A stretch of 64,000 bases of DNA, from assembly GCA_019155185.1 (NCBI GenBank), contig CM032815.1, forward strand, positions 285,001 to 349,000. The letters are read 5' to 3'. The position numbers and the translations under genes were made by a program. This document shows positions 1-11,884 of this stretch, in pieces; positions within the stretch are counted from its first letter, which is position 1; each line of letters starts with the position of its first letter. The notes below the pieces were generated by a model, which saw nothing but the letters and a program-made list of their open reading frames with translations, searched no databases and was not told the origin of the DNA. Source of the DNA: Beaufortia kweichowensis. Taxonomy: Eukaryota > Chordata > Actinopteri > Cypriniformes > Gastromyzontidae.

Positions 1-1431
1 CTTTTCACTTCATCTGATCTTTGTTTAGCATTAAGGACCTCCGCTGAGTCGAGATGTGTAACGTTAGAAAGCCCTGAAAATAATCTAATAATCATTTGTG
101 TAAAAACTGGCATGAATAAACGGCCTCTTCGAGCTTTACTCGACTCATGAACTGCTCTGGTAAAGTCACGGCAGATCTTCAGGAACACAAATGTGGGATT
201 GTACATCTCTATTGTTCTGTGTACAAATCTCTCAGATGATATCTGTTATATTACTGGTGTTTGATAAGACATGCATCACTGCTGTCATTGCTTATATTTA
301 GAAAAAGATTTGGGATTCATCCCACACCTACTGGACTATATATAATACATTAAACCTGATTAATGCTAAATGAGCAAATACAATCCAACAGACTTCCATT
401 GAGTAAAATGATCTTGATTTGATGCTCTTTTGACTGTACTGGGGTCTTGTGCAGACATCATGAAGACTAAAAAAGACAATTCCAGCAATAAATGACACAG
501 GAACTATTTTTATTTCATTTGTGAAGAATTTTTATTCGTAACACTTTTAAGATCCACGTTCTTAAGAGTTACTACTGGTCAAGATCAGTAAAAGTGATTC
601 CCGCTGCTTAATGACCTCCAGCATTCACTTTTAACATCGAGTGACGTCCATTTAACTTACGAGCGGCGTTACAAGAACACGACCTACAGCTCTGAAGTTT
701 GTCTTTTATAGGTGCAGAGAGAGAGCGGGGCGTCTTTCCCACTGCTGCCGACCGTCTCGTACCCCACAGAGCTACAGGAATACAGACTCGCATTCGGCTG
801 AATGCATAAATGTTTAGTGGTTGTTAAGAGCACATAAAAGAGTTTCTTCAGCTCTGTGTGAGGAGACGCCAGCTGAGGTCCAGCTGCTGAAACATGATTC
901 ACATTCAACTGCTGATTATTACACATATTCATGTCTTTAACAGATGAACCGTTCCAGAAACATGGAGAGATCTCCGAGAGAACCCGTCCGTGAGGATCTC
1001 CTGTAAAGACACACAGTAAGGTGCTGAAGGATTGGGATGCGGTTGCTAAGGTCTTCTGAGTGATTGGTCACCTTAAAGTCTGTAAGATTAAAAATGAGTT
1101 AATGAAATACTTTCAGGTGACATTGACAAGAAGGTCATCTCGCACTGAAGCAGCCGAATGATTCATTCATATCCAGCACAAATCTGCAGTCTGTCAAAGT
1201 TTAGTGATTGAGGCTTTAAAAATAATATGAGTAACAGTGAAAGGAAACCACAGTAAAACATTATATAAAGAATAGGTGAATAATGTGATGCACACAATTT
1301 GTGGTATAATTTACAATTGAGCTTTAAAAGATTCATGATGTGTCACCAGAGAAAATAACATCATCAGTTTGTTTGGTGTGCACTGAACCACACATACTGA
1401 ACACCAGAAACATCCCAAACTCACGGTAAAC
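1..1431. other. Intergenic / distal 3' flank, no gene recognised
   Basis: Only short open frames occur here, none with a recognisable domain, splice signals or family resemblance. Two minus-strand AATAAA signals (1432-1437 and 1608-1613) are candidate ends of the tmem167a 3' UTR, so most of this stretch probably lies beyond that transcript. Confidence 0.5.
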
Positions 1432-2044
1432 TTTATTAGAGAATAAACACTGATGAAATAACCACAGGCTGCTCGAGAAGATGAACTACTTCTGTGAACT
1501 CTCTGTTGATTTGATCTTGTATTATTAAAAAACTATTCACAGATGTACAGACCTCGAAGTCAATTCAAAAACAAACAGAATCATTCGAAAATTAAATCAT
1601 TCAGAAATTTATTGTATATGCAACGAAAACATTTCGTTATAAATGGATCTTTTAATGCAAACACGTCTCCATTTAAAACAGAGTAAAGATTCAAATGAAT
1701 GAAGTGTATCAGACACATCAACGTCCCCAACATCTCATCTTAAAACTTGCTGTGAAGAGAGTTTTTAGACCTCTAAAGCTTCGAAACGTTTCATTATGTC
1801 AAAGGACTGCTGGGACGTTAACATGGAGACCAAGAATATTTACAGAATCAGGTCCAGGAGATTGAGAAACAGACTCTGATGGAGCGGATCTCCACATGCA
1901 TCACTGATGAGATTTAACAGAAGCCCAGTTCAGCCCGAGAGAGTCTCAACATTGACATATTACACATCTTGTTCCCTGTTCTAGAATCTCAGAGTTGTTC
2001 TTGGATCATTTCGGCCTTCTTCAAATCCTCAGATGGTTTCGCAG

Positions 2045-3900
2045 CTACTCAGAAAATAAAATGGTGAAGGCCATTACGATACAGCAGCACGCCACATACG
2101 GGCTTTTGCGCTCACCTGCAAGAGAACAGGAAAGATCATGACATCACCAGAATACTACACATCATACACATGTACATCTTACAGCATTACTCACCTATTC
2201 TTGCACATTTCCAGAAAATTCCAAGAAATCTATAGGTGACAGAAAAGATTTGGATTAATATTAACAAATGTACATAAATGATACTGGAAGCATTCTAACA
2301 ACCAGAACTGATCCATCCGACTGTATATACACTGAGATAGTATTAATGTGTTATCCTATACAGATATTTGCTAAACATTATGAACTGTGTAATATGCGAG
2401 TCAATTTTCACTGAATGTGATATAAAGTTTGGTTCAGACCCCTGCTGTGGAAATAGTCAATAAAAAGAGACTTTGATTAATCTGATGGGAAGGCCTGAGG
2501 GAATGTGGATCAGCTTTATTATTCAGTCTGATCTGATGAGTAAATGAACAGAAGCAGGTCATAGTTGTGTGTCAGCTTCTGTCTGATGGACAGAAGATTA
2601 CAGGACGTAGAAGTAGATGACTGATGAACTTCACAGGGAATGTCATAACAGACACTTGACAGAGCGGAGATGTACGAGCAGACGGGCATCTGGAGTGAAC
2701 TGAAACAACAATCCAGCGACAGTGAGAACATCTACTGTCAGCGGCCCCTTTAAGATCTTTCTCACTGGCTTTTGTAGGTTTGCAACAGTTCTATATTCAT
2801 GATAGAGTAACATCAAAATATAGACAAGTTTCTGTCCATGATTATATACTGCATAACGTCCAACTAAACGAGTCTGGAACGCACATTACAGTCAAAACAC
2901 TACAACAACAAACAAGACTTAGTTGTACAGAATCTGAGGGGGTGAGAACAGCGTAACTTTAATATGAAATAACCTCAACTAATATGTCTTGGAAAAGCAT
3001 GTGCATGTTGAGATCAGATGGCTGGATGTAAATAATCTCCTTCATTTCCTGCTTGTGTCATCTGAAGTCCAAACATCTCTGAGACGAACATCATCTTCCC
3101 AAAACAAACATCAACCACCAACACTTGTGTTACACGGCAGAAATTCACCTTTATTTTACATCTTTGTCAGGATATTACTAATTATTTTTAACATGTCTTG
3201 TTTGGACCTCATCTGCCATATTCATGTTTAAGTGGCATGAATTAAACACACATGTAATGAATGAAAAGTGTGTCTAAATATGTTACATGACAGATATAAA
3301 ATATGTGCTGTATAAATATGTTAGATGAGAGGAAACATACCCTGTTTTGTTCTTATCCAGCAGACTGGGTGCTAAAGCTCTTATATATGCGCATGTGCAG
3401 ATGAGCAATAAAATAACCGTCAACAGACTCTGGAAATTAAATATGGCAGACTGCAAAAAACACACCAAAATAACATGATTTAATTCACACAGAATAATCT
3501 TTCATTTAAAGAGTTATTGACATACAGTAAAGAATGGAGGCAGATGATTAAAGTATAAGAGGCATTTCATAGGTGGAGAAACTCGTTGCACATTATTGAC
3601 AATTACTGCTATTTTATTTCTTTAGATGACGTGCATCACTCAGAAATCATGCAGATTACTGTATATATATATATTATATGTATATAAAACACGACTGATC
3701 GATCAACACACATGGATAAAAGTGATCAGCTGGTTTGTGTTGTTTATAATCCAGCAGCTAACACACATTTAGCCTCTCTGTTTGTGTTTCACTGCGCTGT
3801 GAACTCATATATCATTACAACGAATGAAAACAACACGACACTTCTCCTCGATCTCACATTTATACAGTAAATAACACATTTGCGCTGTAAAACTCACCAT
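2045..3900 (-). CDS. tmem167a: Transmembrane protein 167A (Kish-A), 4 coding exons
   Basis: Coding exons (minus strand): 3898-3900 (the ATG alone, directly followed by donor GTGAGT), 3341-3450, 2195-2229 and 2115-2045, ending in TAG. Phases agree and total 219 nt, giving 72 residues, the usual size of TMEM167A. The protein starts M-SAIFNFQSLLTVILLLIC, a membrane segment, then has a short polar loop with LAPSLLDKNKTG, then GIFWKCARIGERKSPY, then a second hydrophobic segment ending FTILFSE. Kish family proteins are small membrane proteins of the early secretory pathway; the exact biochemical role is not known. Its divergent placement against xrcc4 matches human. Candidate poly(A) signals are at 1608-1613 and 1432-1437. 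The last two residues look divergent from the family end as I remember it. Confidence 0.93.
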
Positions 3901-4529
3901 CTCGATATCGTCGTCAGCCAACTCACACTTCCGATGTCGGGTGGAAGTGACGTAAGCTGTATGGCAACCTGGAAGCGTGAAGCATAGACGCCGCATTGAG
4001 CGCTTTGGCCCGCTGCTGCGACCTGTCAACGGCGCCGCCATGTTGGTCAGGGCAAACTGCGCTGTGAACGCATTCAAGTAAAAGGACTGCTGCGTTTTTC
4101 TGGACTAAAACCACAATAATGTTTACATTCATTGACAAGCGTCAGTTTTCGCATTTTCTTAGAACGAAAATATATTAAAAAAATAAAATAGAAACCAAGA
4201 AAAAAGTAAATAGAAACAGAACTTTTGTACTCCACATAAAACGTAATCTGAGAAATGTAAATGTTAAGGTGCTTTTATCCAAAGAAAAAACGTATTTCCC
4301 GTTCAAATGGATGTGTCTGTAAAGTATTGTTGACTAGTCCAATATGGCGGCGCCGTTGACACATGATTCAACCGCTAATGCGCCGCGCGTGTGTGTGTGT
4401 GTTTGACTGTAGCGCGCAGCGGCACAGGAGCAGATGAACGCCGCGGACATGAGTCCAGAAACACCTGATTTTACGTGTTAGTTTGAATGAATAATCATTT
4501 GTTATATGATTAACATTTCCACTGTCGGA
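3901..4529. promoter_or_regulatory. Bidirectional CpG-rich promoter between tmem167a and xrcc4
   Basis: Only about 630 bp separate the two divergent start codons. The sequence is richer in CpG than its surroundings (for example 4015-4045 and 4341-4440) and no TATA box stands out. Two almost identical 23-bp blocks lie in opposite orientation at 4024-4046 (minus) and 4339-4361 (plus). Each contains ATGGCGGCGCCGTTGACA preceded by CCAAC or CCAAT. The AA(C/T)ATGGCGGC core fits the YY1 consensus, which is common just downstream of the start site of TATA-less housekeeping promoters. Each block points towards its own gene, as expected if there is one per transcript. Confidence 0.7.
4434..4513 (+). 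other. Two short upstream ORFs in the xrcc4 5' leader
   Basis: If transcription starts near the YY1-like block at 4339, the leader contains two complete uORFs before the main ATG at 4530: 4434-4481 (15 codons plus TAG) and 4487-4513 (8 codons plus TAA). Neither overlaps the main start. They could lower Xrcc4 translation. The transcription start is inferred, not seen. Confidence 0.4.
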
Positions 4530-7500
4530 ATGAGGTGAGACTTGCTTTATATTAATGTGTCATGAGGTTTTGTGTCGAGTGAAAACGCACCTGTTTGTGA
4601 TAAATGTTTGTTTGTTTTGTGTTACCTGTCAGACGCCAAACACTAATGTTGTGTATATTGACTTACTGTGGCCACAGCACAGCAAAGTGAAGAATAAAGT
4701 CTTTATTAAGCAGAAAATGCAATAATGAAGTGGGATTGACCTTAAATCACATAAATTCACGATGATAATCACAGTTTCCTCCAAAATATCATCTGGCCAA
4801 TTCAGATGTGAAGTCAAAACTTGAAATATAATTCTTACAGGATTTATTTATTACAAATATAATGAATTATTTGTTTATATTTGACTAAAGTCCTGTTGAT
4901 AGAGTCCAGACATCAGAAAAATAGTTATTTATTTTAAGCATAAAATGCTTTAAAAACTTTGAAAGAGACCTTACATGAGTATTTACACCACCAAACCTTG
5001 ATATCTGAACTATCAGTATGATAAAAACCTTTCAGAAAGAGTTTTTCATGGCTTTGCCCTGATGTAAAAGCATGAACAGGCCTAAGAATAGATGTAGAAA
5101 TGTCAGATACAACACAAGCCGTTTGTTTCATCTCTCTTTTTTGGTTTAGAATGAACACTTATTTCCTCCTTATAAAACAGAAATGTGACTTTTTCCCTGA
5201 AGATGGACTTGATGCTAAAGCGAAACAGAGAGAGAATTGTGTGAGTCCTGATCATCATCATCTGTACAGCTCTGTGTGTTTCACTACACTGTGAATATAT
5301 TCATTCATGAGGGAATGTGTGAGATATAATCACATACTGTGTGTAATGCTCATTGTGTGAATCTCATGTAACACGTCTAGAGCATATTTCATCTCAAAGC
5401 TTAAAATAGGCAAGATACAGAATCTCACATTTCAGCAACTGTTTAAGTATATCTTCTCAAGGGACAATTCTACAGAAATGAAACTTGGATATATTTTAGA
5501 GTAATCAATGTAATAACTCAACATACAGCAATTATTGTTAAAATAGCTGGCAACACAAGCGAGTACACCCAATGATAATGATAATGACTGTACATCATCT
5601 TCATGTTTTTACAGTATCTGCTTGACAGGACCATACAAACGTGTGTATCTTGTATTAGAGCAGTTCAGATCTGGTGCTTTGAGTACAATTCTCTCATACT
5701 GACCACTGGATGTTTAACATGGCAAAGAATTAGATGGTCTAAGCTATGAGAAGATCGGTAACATCCTGAAACTGAGTTACAGTCCAGTGGCCGGGGTCAT
5801 ACCGAGGTTTCTAAAGACGGGTTCCACTCGGAAGAGTCCTCGTAAGGCTCGATCAAAGACTACGAGTCCTCGTGCAGAATCTCTCTTTAAAAACACGGAT
5901 GCATGAGTTCTGAAGTTAAAGTCCCTTGAGAAGATCTACTTAAATAGTTGCTGAAATGTGAGGGGTGTATTGACTTTTGTGACATACTTTATATATTCAT
6001 CTAACAAGTACACAAACTATACATCATATGTAAACTATTGATATGGAAAAGATCAGGAGAGAGCTGTAGCTACAGGTTATGTGTGATTTTCCTTCAGGTT
6101 GTAATGGGATGAGTGTGAATCTAGTTTACCTAATGAACATGAGGGATGCGTTTTATACATGAGGTGTTTGTGGTAGTATGTATTCAACCAAATTTAATTA
6201 ATCATGATTTAAAAATTGATTTCAGTAGTTTTATATAAATACCTCATTTGTTTCTGGTAAGAAAGAAGAGATTGTCTGTTATGTTATAGTATGTCATTCT
6301 GGTGTATATTTGTGACCATCTGTTTTCCGGAAATAGAAAGACACGAGTGAAATGTGTCTTAATACACACGACTGTTATTAAAGAACTAATAATCTCTGTG
6401 TTTGTTAGATTATCTGTCTGTCCAGTTTTTGGACATTGGTTTCCAGCATTGGGCCTAATTTATACATGTAACTGTATACAATGTTGTTGTTATGCAGTTG
6501 TTAAGTGTGTTCTTTAGTTTTTGAACACATGTTGCTGTGGGGTCAGTAGGATGGTATGGGTGGTTGCTATGGTGTTGCTAGGTAGCTAAGTCTGGCTAAA
6601 TCAAAAGAGACCATCCGATATGAACAATATTTTTGCCTAAAGAACCTTTAACATCCAAACAATCCATAAGTGGAAAAACTTCTTTAGACTATAAAAAGTA
6701 TTTTTAAGAGTGTGACACAATGTTTTTCATTACAATGACTCTTTTATATTTGTGTGAACTGTTCCTTTAAGAGGATTCTCTCATTCTCAAGTGTCTCTGG
6801 AGCATCTGTCATTACCAAAGAGAGAAAATCACCTGTGTGCAGATGTTCCTGAAGTTAATGAATGACTGTCGTGTGTTCACAGACGTGAGCCCTGTAGCGT
6901 GTGCTGTCCTCCGCTCTTCACATAGTGACATTTCCGTTTGTTGTGTAGTTTGCTCAAAAGTCATGTTGAAGATGGAGTCGCTGGTGATGTACAGCAGGAG
7001 AAAAGCAGATGTCAGCTGTTTATTGAGCATTTCTGACACATTGATTATCACTTTGACACGACACTGGCATTTTAACTCGCTTGTAGTTTTTCACCTTTCG
7101 CCCTCGGCACTGTTTACTGACACATACTGACCTGAGGTCAGATGTTTCTTACATTTCTATTACTCCTGTGAGGTTTCAATCTGTCCATCAATCTGTGTTT
7201 TTCAACAGCTGATGCTAATATCTGTAAACAATGTGTCTGAAGAAACACAGAAACTGGATTTATAATGTCTGTCAACAGCAAAAAGTGTGTTGAATATCAA
7301 AAACCTGTGTTCTCTTTGTCACATTTATATTTATATTTTTTAAAATAGATATCTCATGTATAGACTGATGTTTTTCTGATGTCTGGATAAACGGATGATT
7401 GTATATATTGATAAGAAATACATTTCTATTTGAGAATTTCTATTTCAAGTTTTGTCTTTAAATGTCACGTAAAGAATGATAAAGAATGAATAGATGAAGG

Positions 7501-9266
7501 ATTTAATCATGTCTCGTGTTGTTTGTACAGCAGTAACAGCAGCGTGCGTCAGATCTTCATCACCTCTGAACCTCATCGTTCATTCTTTCTCAAAGTTGAA
7601 TGGGCCGCAGATCTCGGATCTGGTTTTATCGTTCTTCTGTCCGATGGCGTGTGTGCGTGGAGCGGTGAAGGTAAGAAATCAAACATTCTTCTCATATTGT
7701 TATTTTAGGGAGAATTTGTAGTAAAATCTTGATGTTTTTTGTCATAATAATGCTGGTCTTGTGCGGTTAGTCTCAGAGGAGGACGTGTCCCGAGAAGCCC
7801 GTGACATAGAGATGGAGAGGGAGCGGTATGTTCAGGATCTACACCTGGCTCTGACCGGACAGGGACAGACACCGGAGGGCCGCTATGCTTTTCACCTGAC
7901 AGCCCAGAGACCCGCTCAAGCCCGGCTGCAGCTGTCTTATGAGAAGGTGCAGAACGACATCTCGGTGAGTGGCACGCGTGAGATGATGTAATAACTGCGC
8001 TGACTGACACGCAGCCGCAAGTGAATCAAACTGACCGTTTGCTACAAACTACACATAAAATCATTTATATCAAACTGGAAGACTGTCAGGATCTCTCTTT
8101 TTAAGAGAGAAGTTCATTTTTTTATTTATCGGTCATTAGCAGATAATGCAAAACAATGATGACGTGACGGCCTTCGTTTCAGGGAAGTTCTTTGTTTTTG
8201 TCCGTTCGTTCATTCGTTCGTTCATTTAAATCATAATCCATCAATTATCGATTAATACATATTCTTTTATTTATTTAACAATTGGTTTATTAAGTCTTTA
8301 TTTATTGATTTTTTTCATTAATAAAAAAATGCATTAAATTTAAGTCATTCATTCATCGAGTTTATCATTCATTGAATGATTCATAAATTGGATCATTATT
8401 GATTTTTTACATTGATGAATTTATTGGTGTTGTTGGGAACACATGTGTTTAATGGAGGAGACGTGTGCTGTTGGGTTTTGCTCTATTGGACCTGTGATGG
8501 ACCAAAATCACTCTCAACACTTAAACATTTCCAGAAAGATCTGGCTGTGTTTGATGTGATGCCAGTAAAGTATAAACTTCACATTCATAAATAAACTCTT
8601 CCACCAGTCAATGCTTTTAATACACATATAATCATATTTGATTTCTCTGTAATTCTACAATGATAGTACTGTCATGTAAACTATCATGTTATTTTAATGT
8701 GTTCTTATATAACAGCTGATCTTTATGACCTCTGATCATCATTATCTGTTCATTCAGAAAGTGTTACTTGCCTATACCAGAAGTTTATAAAAAGATGTTT
8801 TTTATATAAAGAGATTAGAATATTAAAATATCTAAAGTTAGTAAATGAAGTTTAGGTCTCAGTAGTAAATACTGTAAATGAGACCGTGGTTTGTGTTTTA
8901 GTGTCACAGACGAACACAGAAGCTGAGAGAGACGTTCAGTTTCATCTGGATGTTTATGAGCCAGAAATCTTTCATGTTTTAGTAAATATTCAGTCATTAC
9001 GAATTATGTGTGAGTGTGTTTGATGAGAATCCAGGTTGAATTTTCTTCTTTGGAAAGTGTGTTTCAGGTTCTGTCTGTTTTACAGATCTCACGATGTACT
9101 TGATCTGTTTGTTGTTGGTGTTTGGTTGTTTACAGGGTAAAAGCACTTGAAACATCTCTTGTGTAAGCAGGTTTCTGTCATCTGATGAGCTGTTAGATAT
9201 CATATCAATCAAAATGATTTTGTAGTGCAATTCTTTACAAGCACATTATACAGTATTGACACACTG

Positions 9267-9300
<34 letters not shown>

Positions 9301-9736
9301 TTTTGTGTGCGTTTGCAGTCGTATCGGACACATCTGCAGCATTCTTTAGTCAAACAGCTGACAGAAGAGTCATGTGTAAATATTCAGCTTGAGTTTTGTA
9401 AAAGCAGGTGTTTCTCCTGCCGGGACAGCTCTCACACAACCCGTTTGAAGACAGCGCTTTTATTACTGTAAGCATTTAAAGATTTTGGGACTTCTGTTTC
9501 ACAAAGCACATATTATCTTTCATTCATGTACAGGTGAAGAGTCACAGTATAAATACACACTTGAGAGGAAACCATTTGTGCTTTCACGAAGAGATGAGCT
9601 TTACATACACACACACACACACACACACACGAGCACACACACGCACACACACAAGCACACACAAACACATACACTCTCACACACACACACACACACACAC
9701 ACACTCTAACACACTCTAACACACACACACACACTC

Positions 9737-9771
<35 letters not shown>

Positions 9772-9804
9772 AACACACTCTAACACACACACACTCTAAC
9801 ACAC

Positions 9805-9851
<47 letters not shown>

Positions 9852-9879
9852 CACACACTCACACACACACTAACACACA

Positions 9880-9929
<50 letters not shown>

Positions 9930-9970
9930 CACACACACAAACAACACACACACTCTAACACACACACACG

Positions 9971-10014
<44 letters not shown>

Positions 10015-10060
10015 CACACACACACACACACACAAACACACACTCACACACACACACACT

Positions 10061-10093
<33 letters not shown>

Positions 10094-11755
10094 CAAACAA
10101 ACACACACTCTCACACACACACGAGCACACACACACACACACACACACACAGAGCGCTGCAGTGATCATAGAGTAAAATCTGCAGTTGATCATAGAGTAA
10201 AATTTAGCTTTGGTCAGAAGATTTGTTCAGATCGTCGTGCATGGTGATTTAGCTTTGGTCAGATTGATTGGTTTAAACAGAATACCTGCTTATCAGTTCT
10301 GATTGATTTTCTTTATATTAAAATCAAAATCATTTCTTTCTTTAAATAGTGAGAGGTGTTGAGTGTAATGAGATGTCTGTAGTTTGAGATGAAATCCTGC
10401 TGATCTTTGTGTGTCTTTCTGTAAGATCAGAACTGTAAAGTCATGTTCTTCTCACTGCTGCGCTTTAAACAATCAAACATGTGAAGGTGTTTTACACCCA
10501 TCAACAAACAAACGGAGAAAACGCTGGTATGCTATATTTATTTGCTTATTTGTTTTTAAGCATTTAAACATAGTTTTGTATATTAAATAACAGAATGCTT
10601 GCTGACAAAATGTCGCGTCAGTTAAATTCATGTAATGTAAATTCAGAATAAAGAAGCACAAATGATGACGTAAGTCTTCTGGAGATCTCGGTGAGGTCCT
10701 GACAGCTCCGTGTGTGGTTTACTGCTGCTTTGGCACCTAGAATATGTTTTTCCCCACGGGCACGAGTGGACTTTAGTTCCCAGCGCTCTCGTGGGGATTT
10801 GATGGCATCTGTTGGGGTTCTGTCGACCACTTGACTGATTGCAGAGATGAAACCGTTTAATACTTTCCAGACCCGCCGGTCATGTAAAGAAACAATGCCG
10901 GCTCTGTGACGGGCTGGTTTACTGCAGGAATGAACGCTGGGTTTTAGTCACGTTCACGTCTGTCATCAGATACATGCGTGTTCCTCACGGGGACCGGCTT
11001 TCTCTTTCCCTCAGGTCTGATACTAAATCAAAAGCATCTTAACTATGTTGTTTTCCATGATAAGACACAGTTCACTCAAAACAAACATTTACAAACCCCT
11101 TAAGATTTATTAAGTCAATAGATTCCCATTGTGTTCTTCTATAATAATGTGGTGTGTAAAAGTCTTCTGTAGTTCAACCTGATCTTGACAAGATAAATGT
11201 CAATGTCTTTAATCATGATTGATATATTAGAAATGAAGATTTCTGTGTGTTTGGACACACATGTTGGGCAGATTTGTCTTTGGTGAAGCATATGTTTAAG
11301 TCTATAAAGCACGATTACTCAATATTAACTAGTACAAACTCTATTCTTACTGATGTTTGTAATGCTGAAGCTAAAGATATAAAGAATCATCACATCGTTA
11401 CTGAGAGAAGAAAAGAAGTAAAGGAAGTGTGAAAGCGACTGAACGTGCGTCACATTCTCTCATTTAACACTTCATAAATCCAAGAGTGACGTCACACGTG
11501 CTGTTTACACTTGAGTTTAGTGTAGATTATTGAGTGTGTTACTCAACCTGTTGTTCTCTCAGGACAGAAAATATTTAAGAGCTGTTTAAATATTCTGTCT
11601 GAAACAAGCCGATCGTGACCTCTGAACTGTGTGTGTTTGCGTTTGTGTTTGGGTGCGTGCGTGCGTGCATGCGTGTGTGTGCATGTATGTGTGTTTGCGT
11701 TTGTGTTTGGGTGCGTGCATGCGTGTGTGTGCGTGTGTGCGTGTGTGCATGTGTG

Positions 11756-11838
<83 letters not shown>

Positions 11839-11841
11839 ATG

Positions 11842-11884
<43 letters not shown>

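Noticed and set aside
7494..7721. ATG codons at 7494 and 7509 as the xrcc4 start
   Set aside because: Their frame does not match the XRCC4 head sequence, and the acceptor at 7530 fits splicing from exon 1 at 4534.
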